The translations under genes and the position numbers were made by a program. A DNA stretch of 64,000 nucleotides from Bowmanella yangjiangensis (GTDB taxonomy: Bacteria; Pseudomonadota; Gammaproteobacteria; Enterobacterales; Alteromonadaceae): the NCBI RefSeq assembly GCF_017255015.1, contig NZ_JAFKCS010000006.1:1-64000 (forward strand), in the 5' to 3' direction. Under the pieces are notes generated by a model. It was not told where the DNA came from. It saw only the letters and a list, made by a program, of their open reading frames with translations, and searched no databases. Position 1 is the stretch's first letter, and every line of letters starts with the position of its first letter. Positions 33,141 to 43,954 of the stretch are shown one piece after another.

Positions 33141-33527
33141 TTAACGCCCTGATTGCAGTAACGTTTCTGCGTGTTTCAGGTACTTCTCTCCTTGAGTTTT
33201 TACCTGTTCACCATGGGCCTTTTCCGAACTGAGGTGCACCTCTTCCAGCGTTGCCGCCAGGCTGTCCAGTTCCACATCCACCCGCTGCAACGCATTTTCC
33301 AGACTGTATGTCAGTTCATGGATATGCGCCATATCCTGCAAAGACAGCTCTGATTTTTCCAGCACGGTTTTTAGCTTGGCATTGTAGGTGGTCAGGTTGG
33401 CAAGTGCCTGTTCCAGGCTTTCGGCTGTCTGCCCCTGATAGTGGTCAGGACGCTCACTGGCAAAAACAGTGGCGCTGCAGGCCAGCATCACCACCATAGC
33501 CAGTGGCTTAACGCATTTCTTACCCAT
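33141..33527 (-). CDS. Secreted helical protein, DUF6746-like
   Basis: A 128-residue protein with a signal peptide (ending TVFAS, about residue 24) and a mature part that is almost wholly helical: ERPDHYQGQTAESLEQALAN then long heptad-like stretches ending KYLKHAETLLQSG. It fits the DUF6746 group found downstream of TonB receptors and iron genes in Alteromonadales-like bacteria. It follows the TonB receptor on the same strand after 119 bases. Function unknown. Confidence 0.7.
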   Translation of the reverse strand: MGKKCVKPLAMVVMLACSATVFASERPDHYQGQTAESLEQALANLTTYNAKLKTVLEKSELSLQDMAHIHELTYSLENALQRVDVELDSLAATLEEVHLSSEKAHGEQVKTQGEKYLKHAETLLQSGR

Positions 33528-33582
33528 AACTCTTCCTTATTTGGTTTAAAAAGTACTTCGCAGTACCAACAGTGAAGGCGAA

Positions 33583-33610
33583 GAGGTTTACAGCATCAGG
33601 CGTAAACCTC
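33583..33610. repeat. Perfect 9-bp inverted repeat between TonB receptor and DUF6746 genes
   Basis: GAGGTTTAC (33583-33591) and GTAAACCTC (33602-33610) are perfect arms around a 10-base loop. No T run follows in either direction, so it is more likely an RNA stabilising hairpin or an operator than a simple terminator. Confidence 0.45.
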
Positions 33611-33646
33611 AGGCGGCGGATGGTTGCCCTTCCACGCCGCGCCATT

Positions 33647-35773
33647 CTAGAAACGATAGCTGGCCCCGACATTCAATGTCGTGCCAAGGCCTTTAACCGC
33701 ATAGCCGCTGCCATAACGGAAAGCTTGTGAACGTGCCGGGAAATAGTCTTCATTCAGCAGGTTTTCGACTCCGCCAAACACCTGCCAGTTACCGAGTTGA
33801 TAACTCGCCGACAGATTTAACACGTCATAAGCATCAATTGGCCCTTGGTCGCCCGTGTACAAGCCATCCGCATTAGGGGAGAAACGATCACGAGAGAAGA
33901 CATGCAACCAATACAGGCTAACCGACAACGCTTGCTGAGGCTGATAACGCACGGCCGTACTTAACTTGGGTGCGCTGATCTGCCTGCCCCCCAGATACAC
34001 ATCATTCTGGGTGTCCTTACCTTCGGTATAGCCATAGGCGGCATTGATGCGCCAAGCATCATCGATACGGTACTCGGCACTCATCTCGTAGCCCCAGATC
34101 TTTTGTGGCGCGCGCACTGGCCGATAGATACCTGTTGCAGCGTCTAACTGGCTGCCAGTGCCAAGCTCTGAGGTACTGCGATATACCGCCATATTCAGAT
34201 AAAGTTTGTCCAATTGGCTGGAGAAGCCCACCTCATAGTTTTTCACTACCGAGGCTTCACTTTGAATACGGTTAATATCATCAACAGTGGCAGTGCGAAG
34301 TAACAAGCCCAAATCCGGCACTTCATAACCTTCTGAGTAGCTGACAAAAGGTGAGAAGGCGGCATCAGCATTGTATCTGACCCCCAGATTATAGGTGGTT
34401 GCGTTGTAGCTCAGTTCACCGCCTGCCACCTCTTTAGGTACTGAACAGGTGGTCGCATTGCGACATAGCCTTAAGGTCTGATAATCATCCACTTCTACGT
34501 CTATAGACTCGCGACGAGCCCCGGCTTTAACCACCCAATCGTCACCCAATTCCCACTTACTTTGCAGAAACAGGCCGCGAGAGCCCATATCCATTTCCGG
34601 CACCCAAATACGACCATCCAAAAACGGCTGTGATGTAACATCTTCCAATACGTCCGCCCCGTAGATTAAGGTGACATCCACGCCATCAAAGCCTAAACGG
34701 CTGGTCAGTACCGAGCGCAGTCCGCGTTTTTCCGACAAAATGGCTGACTGACCTCCGTCAAATCCCTGCTCTGGATTGGCTAATGTCGCAGACCAGAAAA
34801 ACACGTTATCAATTTTCTGTTGATAGGCATCCACAACTAACGCGGTATTGGCGAACACTTCATCATGTTCGTACTTAAACATCAGGTTGTGATTACCATT
34901 GGGACCTTGCGCTTCACCACGCGGCCTCACACCATCTGCAAGCGCTACTGCATAGGTTTTTGTTCCAAGGTCAATATTACCCGGCATATCCACATAGTTT
35001 GCATCCTGATCGGAATCGTAATAGTTATAGGTCAGTTGCACCCGGCTTAGTGCATCTAATTGATAGTTCAGCTTGATAAACAGATCACGCTGCTCGCTAT
35101 CAGACAATCCGTATTGCAGGCCCAAAATGTCGCCATCGGCATCACGTTGCACACCGTAGCGTTCCTGTGAGGCTTTTACCACATAGCCCAACCCTTCAAG
35201 CTGGCCATCGGCAGATAGCACAGTACGGTAACCCAAGCTGTCTTCCAACTTGACCAAGCTGGTACGTGCAGATTGACTCAAGGTAACATTGGCCTTGTCG
35301 TCGCCGGGCTTTTTGGTGATGTAGTTAATCACCCCGCCAGCCGCACCGTTACCCCAAATTGAGGTCGCGCCATTAACCACTTCAATACGTTCAATGCTGG
35401 CCGCATCCAGGGTACGGATACCCAAACCGCCATTACGCAACGGCGTGTCCTGAGGTACGCCATCAATCATGACCAGCACATTACGGCCACGTAGAGTTTG
35501 GCCAAAGTTGCTGGTACTGCCGGTACTGGCAGCCATACCGGGCACAGCCAGTGCCAACAGGTTTTGTAGCTCAGCGCTGACATTCAGGTTTTCAACCAGC
35601 GTTTGCTGATCGATAAGTGTTACGCTGGCTGGCACTTCATCCAGACTTTCAACAATACGGCTGCCTGTTACCGTTACCCTTTCAAGCTGGTTATCCTGTG
35701 CCACCGTCTGATGAGCAGAGAGAGCGGCCAGTACAGCTAAACTTACGGGCGTAACGCGCTTTATTAAGGTCAT
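33647..35773 (-). CDS. TonB-dependent receptor, iron-regulated type
   Basis: The 708-residue outer-membrane receptor has a signal peptide (ending QTVAQ), a TonB-box-like ERVTVTG near residue 30, a plug domain (VPASVTLID, QTLRGRNVLVMIDGVPQDTP, RIEVVNGATSIWGNGAAGGV) and a 22-strand-type barrel ending with the terminal Phe (NVGASYRF). The Fur box just upstream predicts iron control, so a ferric siderophore is the likely substrate. It does not carry the extra N-terminal signalling domain seen in the receptor at 55202. Confidence 0.9.
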   Translation of the reverse strand: MTLIKRVTPVSLAVLAALSAHQTVAQDNQLERVTVTGSRIVESLDEVPASVTLIDQQTLVENLNVSAELQNLLALAVPGMAASTGSTSNFGQTLRGRNVLVMIDGVPQDTPLRNGGLGIRTLDAASIERIEVVNGATSIWGNGAAGGVINYITKKPGDDKANVTLSQSARTSLVKLEDSLGYRTVLSADGQLEGLGYVVKASQERYGVQRDADGDILGLQYGLSDSEQRDLFIKLNYQLDALSRVQLTYNYYDSDQDANYVDMPGNIDLGTKTYAVALADGVRPRGEAQGPNGNHNLMFKYEHDEVFANTALVVDAYQQKIDNVFFWSATLANPEQGFDGGQSAILSEKRGLRSVLTSRLGFDGVDVTLIYGADVLEDVTSQPFLDGRIWVPEMDMGSRGLFLQSKWELGDDWVVKAGARRESIDVEVDDYQTLRLCRNATTCSVPKEVAGGELSYNATTYNLGVRYNADAAFSPFVSYSEGYEVPDLGLLLRTATVDDINRIQSEASVVKNYEVGFSSQLDKLYLNMAVYRSTSELGTGSQLDAATGIYRPVRAPQKIWGYEMSAEYRIDDAWRINAAYGYTEGKDTQNDVYLGGRQISAPKLSTAVRYQPQQALSVSLYWLHVFSRDRFSPNADGLYTGDQGPIDAYDVLNLSASYQLGNWQVFGGVENLLNEDYFPARSQAFRYGSGYAVKGLGTTLNVGASYRF

Positions 35774-35837
35774 AGGTATTCCTGAGTGTTGAGTGCAAGT
35801 TGTTATTTGCCGCGGATTTTAAGCAACCACAAATCAA

Positions 35838-35858
35838 ATAACAATCACTATCATTTGC
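35838..35858 (-). promoter_or_regulatory. Fur box upstream of the TonB receptor
   Basis: On the minus strand the sequence reads GCAAATGATAGTGATTGTTA, close to the Fur consensus of repeated GATAAT hexamers. It is 65-85 bases before the receptor start. The Fur protein is encoded in the same window at 60090. Confidence 0.6.
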
Positions 35859-35980
35859 AAATGTATTTATTTGCTGAGCCTGATATTGGGTTAAGTTAAG
35901 AATCTCTGAGGTAAATCAAAGTCTTGTGGCTCAAAGTTGGTTATTGTGGTTAGATTAGGGCTCTCAGGGAGAAGGATTTC

Positions 35981-36700
35981 ATGCGTTTAATTTTGTTCAG
36001 CGTGCTGTTGTTAGCCACAAAATTGAGCTTTGCGAAAGAGCCGTTCATTCTGGCTGCCGAGAGCAGCTGGCCACCTTATGCCAAAGAGGATGGACAAGGT
36101 ATTTCACGCGAGATCATCGAGAAAGCCTATGCGCTGGTTGGCATGAAAGTCACTTTTGTTATCGTCCCCTACGCACGAGCCTTGCATTTAACCAAGCAAG
36201 GCGATGTAGACGGTGCCTTTAACGTGACCCGCCAGCAGTCCACCGAACGTGACTTTCTGTTTGGTGAAGAGCCATTATTGCAAGCCGCGGCATCTTTCTA
36301 TTTTCCCCCTGACTCGAATCTCAATTTTGATTCTATATTGGATGCGCCCAATAGAATGAGTGTGGCGATCATCATCGGCTATGAGTACGGCGACCTTTAC
36401 GACAAACAGCGCTACCGATTTAGTGAAGTGGCGGTGACCAGCCAGAAACAGATTATTCAGCTACTCAGACGTAACAGGGTACAGTCCGCCATTATGTTCG
36501 ATAGGGTGGCGGAGTATCACCTTGAACAGTTGAAACTGCCTAAAGATAGTATTCGCAAAGGCCCTCTCAACCACATCAGCAATATCCATGTGGCTTTCAG
36601 CCGCAACCGACCTTCGGCGCGAGACGCCATGATAAAACTCGATGAAGGCTTACGCTTGTTGCGTCTGTCACATCCACAAGTCAATGAGTCAGCGCTTTAA
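35981..36700 (+). CDS. Periplasmic solute-binding protein, SBP_bac_3-like
   Basis: The 239-residue protein has a signal peptide (ending KLSFA, about residue 18) and the opening AAESSWPPYAKEDGQGISRE of the amino-acid-binding type 3 family, followed by VIVPYARALHLTKQGDVDGAF. It lacks neighbouring permease and ATPase genes and is on its own, as is common for such proteins in Alteromonadales, so it may serve sensing rather than transport. A GAAGG site precedes the ATG. Confidence 0.85.
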   Translation: MRLILFSVLLLATKLSFAKEPFILAAESSWPPYAKEDGQGISREIIEKAYALVGMKVTFVIVPYARALHLTKQGDVDGAFNVTRQQSTERDFLFGEEPLLQAAASFYFPPDSNLNFDSILDAPNRMSVAIIIGYEYGDLYDKQRYRFSEVAVTSQKQIIQLLRRNRVQSAIMFDRVAEYHLEQLKLPKDSIRKGPLNHISNIHVAFSRNRPSARDAMIKLDEGLRLLRLSHPQVNESAL

Positions 36701-36892
36701 GCAGCAAGCAACCTGGCGGCGTTTTATTTGTAAACAAGCTGCGCGCTAACCTCTGATAGTACGGAAATTTCCATGAAAAGTGGCAAGTTAGGCTGGGAAA
36801 TGAATCCTTCCCGTGTTAAACAGAAACTGGTCTGGGCTTTTACAAGGCAAACCTAGACGACAACTTCTGAACTTGCGGGCAGGGAAGACATT

Positions 36893-37504
36893 TTGAAATA
36901 CCAAGGAAAGCTGACAAACTGGAATGATGAGAAAGGCTTTGGTTTTGTTGAACCCAACGGTGGAGGAAACCGTGCTTTTGTGCATATCAAAGCCTTTGTT
37001 CGGACTTCCAGAAGACCAATGGAAGGCGACGTGATCGTTTATGAGCCGGTGCTGGAATCACCGGGTAAATACAAAGCCACTAATATCAGTCTGGCCATCG
37101 ATCGCAAGGCAAAAAAGCATTCTGCACCAGGAACGCGGAAGCTGGGAACTATTGTAGTGCTAGCTTTCTGTGCACTTTTAACCGCCTTTACCCTGCTGAA
37201 AATACTGCCTGTCCAAGTATTACTGCTTTATCTCGGGGCCAGCCTGATAGCCTTTGTGATGTATGCCCTGGATAAATCCGCCGCCCAACATAACCGTTGG
37301 CGTACGCCTGAAAGTTCCCTGCATATGTGTGCGCTGCTTGGTGGCTGGCCAGGCGCTTTTTATGCACAAAACAAACTCAGGCATAAGTCTAGCAAAGCGT
37401 CCTTTAAGCGTATGTACTGGGCCACAGTAGTGGTCAATCTGGCTGCATTTTTTTGGCTATTGAGCGAATCAGGAAAGCAGTTTTTAGCATTGCTCCCCAT
37501 CTGA
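36893..37504 (+). CDS. Cold-shock domain / DUF1294 membrane fusion protein
   Basis: Starting at TTG 36893, the 203-residue protein has an N-terminal cold-shock (RNA-binding) domain, KLTNWNDEKGFGFVEP and NRAFVHIKAF at residues 5-40, then a DUF1294 membrane part with helices at about 85-105, 110-130 and 170-190 and the motif ALDKSAAQHNRWRTPE, ALLGGWPGAFYAQ. The fusion is a recognised architecture, but its function is unknown; an RNA-binding domain tethered to the membrane is suggestive. Confidence 0.85.
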   Translation: MKYQGKLTNWNDEKGFGFVEPNGGGNRAFVHIKAFVRTSRRPMEGDVIVYEPVLESPGKYKATNISLAIDRKAKKHSAPGTRKLGTIVVLAFCALLTAFTLLKILPVQVLLLYLGASLIAFVMYALDKSAAQHNRWRTPESSLHMCALLGGWPGAFYAQNKLRHKSSKASFKRMYWATVVVNLAAFFWLLSESGKQFLALLPI

Positions 37505-37532
37505 ACACCCCCTCACTGCTCTATTCACAAAT

Positions 37533-37715
37533 ATGAAGATTGAACATTATTGCCACCCCATCAACGATGCGATGATAAACCTGTTGTTGGAAGCAGATCC
37601 CAACATAAAGGCGATACATGCCTATCTGCCTACAGCAAAGGGGCTTGTAGCGTCCTGTCAGTGCCAAGGCTCACTTAACCAGATTGGCTTCCTTTACGCC
37701 AACCTTGTGATCTAA
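37533..37715 (+). pseudogene. Truncated GNAT acetyltransferase remnant
   Basis: The 60-codon frame starts like a GNAT N-acetyltransferase of the short cytoplasmic type: AMINLLLEADPN, IHAYLPTAKGLVASCQ. After about residue 44 the acetyl-CoA-binding motif that should follow is absent. It appears to be the 5' end of a gene cut by deletion or frameshift. Identity rests on the N-terminal pattern only. Confidence 0.4.
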
Positions 37716-37765
37716 GTCACTCATAAATCCTCCTGGTCTATATAGGTCAGGTCCACTCTATACCA

Positions 37766-38839
37766 CTAGCGGGTAAAGCCAATTGGGCGGATCTGGCTGG
37801 CGATATCCCGCTTGCCCAGCAACTGCGAAAAGGCCTCACCCAAACGGTCGGATTCACTTAACACTTTCTGCCAGTAGGGAATGCGCTGCTCAGCAGGCAT
37901 TTGTTCAAAATCTTTGCGATCCGGGATTTTGCCAAAGGGGAGCGACGCAATAAACTCGGCGGAAGGCACAACCATTAACACCTTGTCATAGCTCGAGTGG
38001 GCAGGACGGCGATAAGAAAGGGACTTATCAAACCAGCCTGGGACTGCACGACGATTAAAGTGTGGATAAAGCACCAAGCCCGGCATCGGACCAAAAGACA
38101 GGTCAAAATGATAGTCTATGATACCGCCATCCCTATACATACCAGGGGGAGCGCCGGGGATATCCTGAACCCCTTCCAGTATCAGCGGAATAGATCCCGA
38201 TGCCATCAGCGCAGCTTTGAGGTTGGCATGACTGAGCGGCACCTGATAACTGGCCATTCCCATTGGGTCCTGAATATGTAATTCGCTGCCTGGCGCGCCA
38301 AAACTATAACGCTGATAAAAACCTGACAGCCAGCGACGCCTTATCAGATTGGCACCGGCACTGGCCAGCAACCCGCTCATTTGCAAAGGTTTGCTCTCAC
38401 GCGCTAACCAGCCACGACACCGAGCCACGATAAAGTGCGCTTTAACGATCGGATTAGTCAGTATCTCGCTGATTCCCGATTCGCCAAGTACATAATCAAG
38501 CAATTCCCTACCTTTAAGACTGATCTCTCTTGCATCAGGTTTAGTCGAATAGACAGTGTGGGAATAACGCTCAGCCAGTCTGTTTATTGCCGCCAGCGAG
38601 TCGTTTTGAGCAAAACAGGCAAAGCGAAATGCACCAGCCGACGAGCCAATAGCCTGGATGGGTCTGTCACGCCCCGCAAATAACTGTGGAAAAATCACCC
38701 TGTCCAGTCCGGCCAACACAAACCACTTTGGTCCGCCCGACGCGCCGAGCATGTAATCAAACAGATCCGCATGCAGTCCTTCATCTTGTATTTGCCGATA
38801 GGCCGCAGGCCCGGCATAGAGTTCCAATACCGACATCAA
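37766..38839 (-). CDS. Patatin-like phospholipase family protein
   Basis: The 357-residue protein has the nucleophile elbow GSSAG (in AIGSSAGAFRFACF, about residue 66) and the catalytic Asp in RDGGIIDYHFD near residue 236, the Ser-Asp dyad of patatin-like lipases, plus an early GASGGPKW oxyanion-type segment. No signal peptide is present. Patatin-like proteins hydrolyse acyl esters of phospholipids. It stands alone, convergent with the GNAT remnant. Confidence 0.85.
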   Translation of the reverse strand: MMSVLELYAGPAAYRQIQDEGLHADLFDYMLGASGGPKWFVLAGLDRVIFPQLFAGRDRPIQAIGSSAGAFRFACFAQNDSLAAINRLAERYSHTVYSTKPDAREISLKGRELLDYVLGESGISEILTNPIVKAHFIVARCRGWLARESKPLQMSGLLASAGANLIRRRWLSGFYQRYSFGAPGSELHIQDPMGMASYQVPLSHANLKAALMASGSIPLILEGVQDIPGAPPGMYRDGGIIDYHFDLSFGPMPGLVLYPHFNRRAVPGWFDKSLSYRRPAHSSYDKVLMVVPSAEFIASLPFGKIPDRKDFEQMPAEQRIPYWQKVLSESDRLGEAFSQLLGKRDIASQIRPIGFTR

Positions 38840-39159
38840 GGTACCTGTTGGGTGTTATTCACAGACCGCCTCTTTTACGTATGCCAGGCGTCCTCGTCAA
38901 GGCTTTAAAATCACTAATTTAAGGTTGACTTTAGTAAAAAACAGCCATAATCGTTGATTTTATCGCCACTGTAGAAAAACCGAGCAGGATAACTTTTCTT
39001 TTTAATATCAATAAGATAATTAGATTATAACGAGAACTCAACAAGGTTATCCACAGATATCGTGGATAACCTTGTCGGAATAGCCAGATCTACTAACTTG
39101 CACCCACTCAAGCCGTTGCGCACAATAACGATCCGGTCTCTGGCCACAAAGGAAGCGCC
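38840..39159. other. 320-bp A+T-rich intergenic region
   Basis: No gene is supported. The left part should hold the patatin gene promoter. The middle is strongly A+T-rich (38925-39035) and is followed by the DnaA-box palindrome at 39042-39074, giving an unwinding-region-next-to-DnaA-box look. Confidence 0.4.
39042..39074. repeat. Long palindrome containing DnaA-box sequences
   Basis: CAAGGTTATCCAC (39042-39054) and GTGGATAACCTTG (39062-39074) are perfect 13-base arms; with the central GATATC and one bulged A the palindrome extends to 16 bases per arm. The left arm contains the exact DnaA box TTATCCACA (39048-39056) and the right arm a one-mismatch copy in reverse. A+T-rich sequence precedes it. 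It lies 86 bases before the ACT-domain gene and has no T run, so it is not a standard terminator. Confidence 0.7.
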
Positions 39160-39438
39160 ATGTCTAAACAAACCCTCACCGAGTTATCCATTGTGGTGCC
39201 GGATACCTTGTCACTGGCATCTGACAGCTGTGATGCAGGTTGGCGAATACTGGAGGTTTTAGGCCCGCTGCAGCTTTCTATGGTGGGCATCATGGCCAGT
39301 ATAAGTTCAGTTCTGGCTAAAGCTCGGGTCAGCATCTTTGTCGTTTCAACCTTCGAAACTGATTACTTTTTGGTAAAACAGCCTGATCTCGAGCGGGGGA
39401 TTCAGGCGTTACAACAAGATGGCTATAAGGTCGACTAA
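39160..39438 (+). CDS. Small ACT-domain protein
   Basis: The 92-residue protein is almost entirely an ACT-type ligand-binding domain: DAGWRILEVLGPLQLSMVGI, MASISSVLAKARVSIFVVST, FETDYFLV. ACT domains bind amino acids or other small ligands. Such short stand-alone ACT proteins are common but not assigned a function. The next gene, EIIA-Glc-like, begins one base after its stop, so the two are probably translated together. Confidence 0.85.
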   Translation: MSKQTLTELSIVVPDTLSLASDSCDAGWRILEVLGPLQLSMVGIMASISSVLAKARVSIFVVSTFETDYFLVKQPDLERGIQALQQDGYKVD

Positions 39439-39439
39439 G

Positions 39440-39949
39440 ATGTGGAATCCCTGCAACTTAGTCAGCTCCAGCGCCCCCGAGGGTTCGCGCTTGCAATTGC
39501 CTGTATTGGCTCCCGTTAGCGGCAAAGTCGGCTTGCTAGGCGATGTGCCAAGCCCAGCCTATGCCAATGGGCTTTTTGGTGTTGGGGTCGCCATAGATAT
39601 GGCCGGCCATCGCCTGCAAGCCCCTTTCGACGGTATTTTGCAAGACCAAACCGCCAGCGGTGAACAATTGCGCCTGCGTAGCCGCCAGGGACTAGAGCTG
39701 CTGATCCAGTTAGGGATAGACAGCCACAAGCTTATGGGCGAAGGATTCAGGGCTAAGCTGCGCAGTGGTCAGGCTTTTACGCAGGGTCAGGCACTGATGG
39801 ACTTTGATCTGAATTTACTCAAGCGACGCTTTGGTGTCGCTCATTGTCTGGTGCTGATTTCACAAACCAGCAAACTCAGCGGCATCCAGGCTCACTGCCA
39901 CAGTATGTTGGCGGGGCAAGAGCCTTGCATGACGCTGCATTTTCGCTAG
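39440..39949 (+). CDS. EIIA-Glc-like protein lacking phosphorylatable histidines
   Basis: I start at ATG 39440 (MWNPCNL), giving 169 residues, one base after the ACT stop; the frame is open seven codons upstream. The EIIA-Glc fold is clear: LPVLAPVSGKVGLLGDVPSP, FGVGVAIDMAGHRLQAPFDG, GIDSHKLMGEGFRAKLRSGQ and DFDLNLLKRR. Aligned by position with E. coli EIIA-Glc, the phosphorylated His90 (VHFGIDT) is Gln90 (IQLGIDS) and the partner His75 is Glu75. It therefore cannot take a phosphate in the usual manner and is more likely a regulatory or binding derivative. Confidence 0.85.
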   Translation: MWNPCNLVSSSAPEGSRLQLPVLAPVSGKVGLLGDVPSPAYANGLFGVGVAIDMAGHRLQAPFDGILQDQTASGEQLRLRSRQGLELLIQLGIDSHKLMGEGFRAKLRSGQAFTQGQALMDFDLNLLKRRFGVAHCLVLISQTSKLSGIQAHCHSMLAGQEPCMTLHFR

Positions 39950-40087
39950 CGCTGGCGGGCGTCAAGGCTAATTCCAAATCGCATGGATTTGGCAGTATTT
40001 GGTATAGCCAGACAGGGGCAGATGGTTCAATCGCGCATCACTTTAAGCTAAGCTTGCAGCCCCTTAGTTTCGAACAAGACTCATCCC

Positions 40088-42232
<2,145 letters not shown>

Positions 42233-42234
42233 CC

Positions 42235-42405
42235 ATGAGTTGGACAGTCGCTCTGATTATCCTGTTGGTACTTGGTGTTATCGTCAGCAACTTACTGCTG
42301 CTCAAGCAAAGTGCCAATCACAAACTTCCCAGCCTCAAGGATAAACAACCACAAGACAAAACGGAAAACCATAAGGGATCGGCCTGGGATGAGGATGACG
42401 ACTAA
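42235..42405 (+). CDS. Small DUF2897 membrane protein
   Basis: A 56-residue protein: one N-terminal membrane helix (WTVALIILLVLGVIVSNLLL) and a short charged tail ending in WDEDDD. This matches the DUF2897 family found in Alteromonadales and Vibrionales. It starts two bases after the M15 gene stop. Function unknown. Confidence 0.75.
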   Translation: MSWTVALIILLVLGVIVSNLLLLKQSANHKLPSLKDKQPQDKTENHKGSAWDEDDD

Positions 42406-42419
42406 GTCATCCTATTGAG

Positions 42420-42743
42420 CTAACCTCGATAACGAACAGCAGTGCCGCTGATACTGACCATCAGCATACTGCCTTTACTGCCCACCACCTGATAGTCTAA
42501 ATCTACCGCCAGGACGGCATTTGCACCTAGTGATCGGGCTTCCGCTTCCAACTCAGCAAAAGCAATTTTGCGGGCCTTGGTCAGCTCATCTTCATATGAG
42601 CCGCTGCGCCCCCCCACAATATCGCGAATTGAGGCAAATAGATCAGAGAACAAGTTGGCCCCCATCACGGCTTCGCCGACAACAATACCCAGATAGGCCT
42701 CAACTTCCTTTCCTTCTAAATGGTGCGTGGTCGTAATGATCAT
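42420..42743 (-). CDS. YbjQ family (UPF0145) protein
   Basis: A 107-residue protein of the YbjQ heavy-metal-binding-like family: [37 protein letters not shown] and [16 protein letters not shown]. The family forms pentameric rings, and its function is not established. It overlaps the HIT gene by four bases (ATGA). Confidence 0.92.
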   Translation of the reverse strand: MIITTTHHLEGKEVEAYLGIVVGEAVMGANLFSDLFASIRDIVGGRSGSYEDELTKARKIAFAELEAEARSLGANAVLAVDLDYQVVGSKGSMLMVSISGTAVRYRG

Positions 42744-43153
42744 GCTTTAAGCTCCTCTAACAATTGACTAATCGCTTGGCATTCCTCGGCTGCCTGTTCT
42801 GGCTTATAAGGTATAGCAGGATGCCTCCCCCACACGGGAGCAGGCCAGGCAATATCATGACGAAATCGGGCAATATGATGCACATGCAGTTGCTCGACCA
42901 CATTTCCCAGTGCAGCCAGATTCATTTTATCGGGCTGATAACGTTTCTGCATGGCCCGGGTCAGGCAAGCTGACTCAACCCAAAATTGTTGTTGCTGAGC
43001 AATGGACAGATCCAGAATTTCCCTTGCCCCGTGGATTTTGGGAACCAGTATCGCCCAGGGATATTGGCTATCGTTCATCAACAAAACCAGACTTAAGGGG
43101 AGCTCGGTAACCAGCAGGCAATCCTGCTGCAGGCGGTGATCAAGTTGAAACAT
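42740..43153 (-). CDS. HIT family protein
   Basis: I start at ATG 43153 ([12 protein letters not shown]), giving 137 residues; the frame is open 24 codons further. The histidine triad appears as [10 protein letters not shown] near residue 87, with NLAALGNVV before it. HIT proteins hydrolyse nucleotide-linked phosphoramidates. It is convergent with nothing and divergent from the solute-binding protein 50 bases away. Confidence 0.88.
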   Translation of the reverse strand: MFQLDHRLQQDCLLVTELPLSLVLLMNDSQYPWAILVPKIHGAREILDLSIAQQQQFWVESACLTRAMQKRYQPDKMNLAALGNVVEQLHVHHIARFRHDIAWPAPVWGRHPAIPYKPEQAAEECQAISQLLEELKA

Positions 43154-43203
43154 GCTAATTAAATGAGTAGCCTTAAACAGAATGCATTCAAAGATACCCA
43201 ATT

Positions 43204-43953
43204 GTGCTGCACCTGACCAACTCAATTTACACCGCTTGCCAACGACCAGGATTTTTTCTGTTGCTTGCCTTGTTACTCTCCTTTCATGCGCAAGCCAGCA
43301 GTTTAAGAGTGGTTACCGAGATATCGCCGCCAGCGCAAACCTGGGAAGAAGATCAGGTAGGCGGCATAGTGACCGAACGAGTGCGTAAGGTGGTCAGTGG
43401 TGCCGGATTCCAAGCCGAGATTCAGGCCTACCCTTGGGCCAGAGCCTATGAACAGGCATTGGCAGGACCATCCATATTAATTTATGCGATGGCGAAAACG
43501 CCCGAGCGGGAAGCTCATTTTAAGTGGATAGGCCCAGTCGGCCGTTATCGTCTTGGCTTTCTTAAGCTCAAACGCAACCAAGATATCACCATCACGCAGT
43601 TAGAACAGGGGCGGCGCTACATCACCGCGGTACAGCGTCAGGATGTGGCGGTAGATGTACTGATGCAAAGCGGCTTCGAACAAGGCAAGCAACTATTTCT
43701 CACCGCCGACATCCAGCAATCCTGGGAATTGCTGCGTAAAGGCAAAGTCGATCTGATTATTGAAGACCCGGATGTCATTGACGAGATGCTACACAACCTG
43801 AAACTAACCCAGCAAGACGTGGAGTTCGTTTACATGATCCCAGAGTTGGATCAGCTTACCTATCTGGCTGCCAGTTTGGATACGAGCGACAGTCTGGTAG
43901 AGAAGCTCAGACTGTCACTTTATCAACAGGATTTTTCCCTCGACGATTTGTAA
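43204..43953 (+). CDS. Second stand-alone periplasmic solute-binding protein
   Basis: From GTG 43204 the product has 249 residues with a hydrophobic signal (FFLLLALLLSFHAQA). The mature part has the SBP_bac_3-like pattern LRVVTEISPPAQTWEEDQ, AYPWARAYEQALAG and VDLIIEDPDVIDE. The start is uncertain because no strong ribosome site is visible. No transport permease is nearby. It resembles in type the protein at 35981, but they are not near-identical. Confidence 0.8.
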   Translation: MLHLTNSIYTACQRPGFFLLLALLLSFHAQASSLRVVTEISPPAQTWEEDQVGGIVTERVRKVVSGAGFQAEIQAYPWARAYEQALAGPSILIYAMAKTPEREAHFKWIGPVGRYRLGFLKLKRNQDITITQLEQGRRYITAVQRQDVAVDVLMQSGFEQGKQLFLTADIQQSWELLRKGKVDLIIEDPDVIDEMLHNLKLTQQDVEFVYMIPELDQLTYLAASLDTSDSLVEKLRLSLYQQDFSLDDL

Positions 43954-43954
43954 G

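Noticed and set aside
38925-39074. A replication origin, suggested by the A+T-rich tract and DnaA boxes
   Set aside because: Only one exact box and one mismatched copy are present, and dnaA, dnaN or gidA are absent, so a chromosomal origin is not supported.
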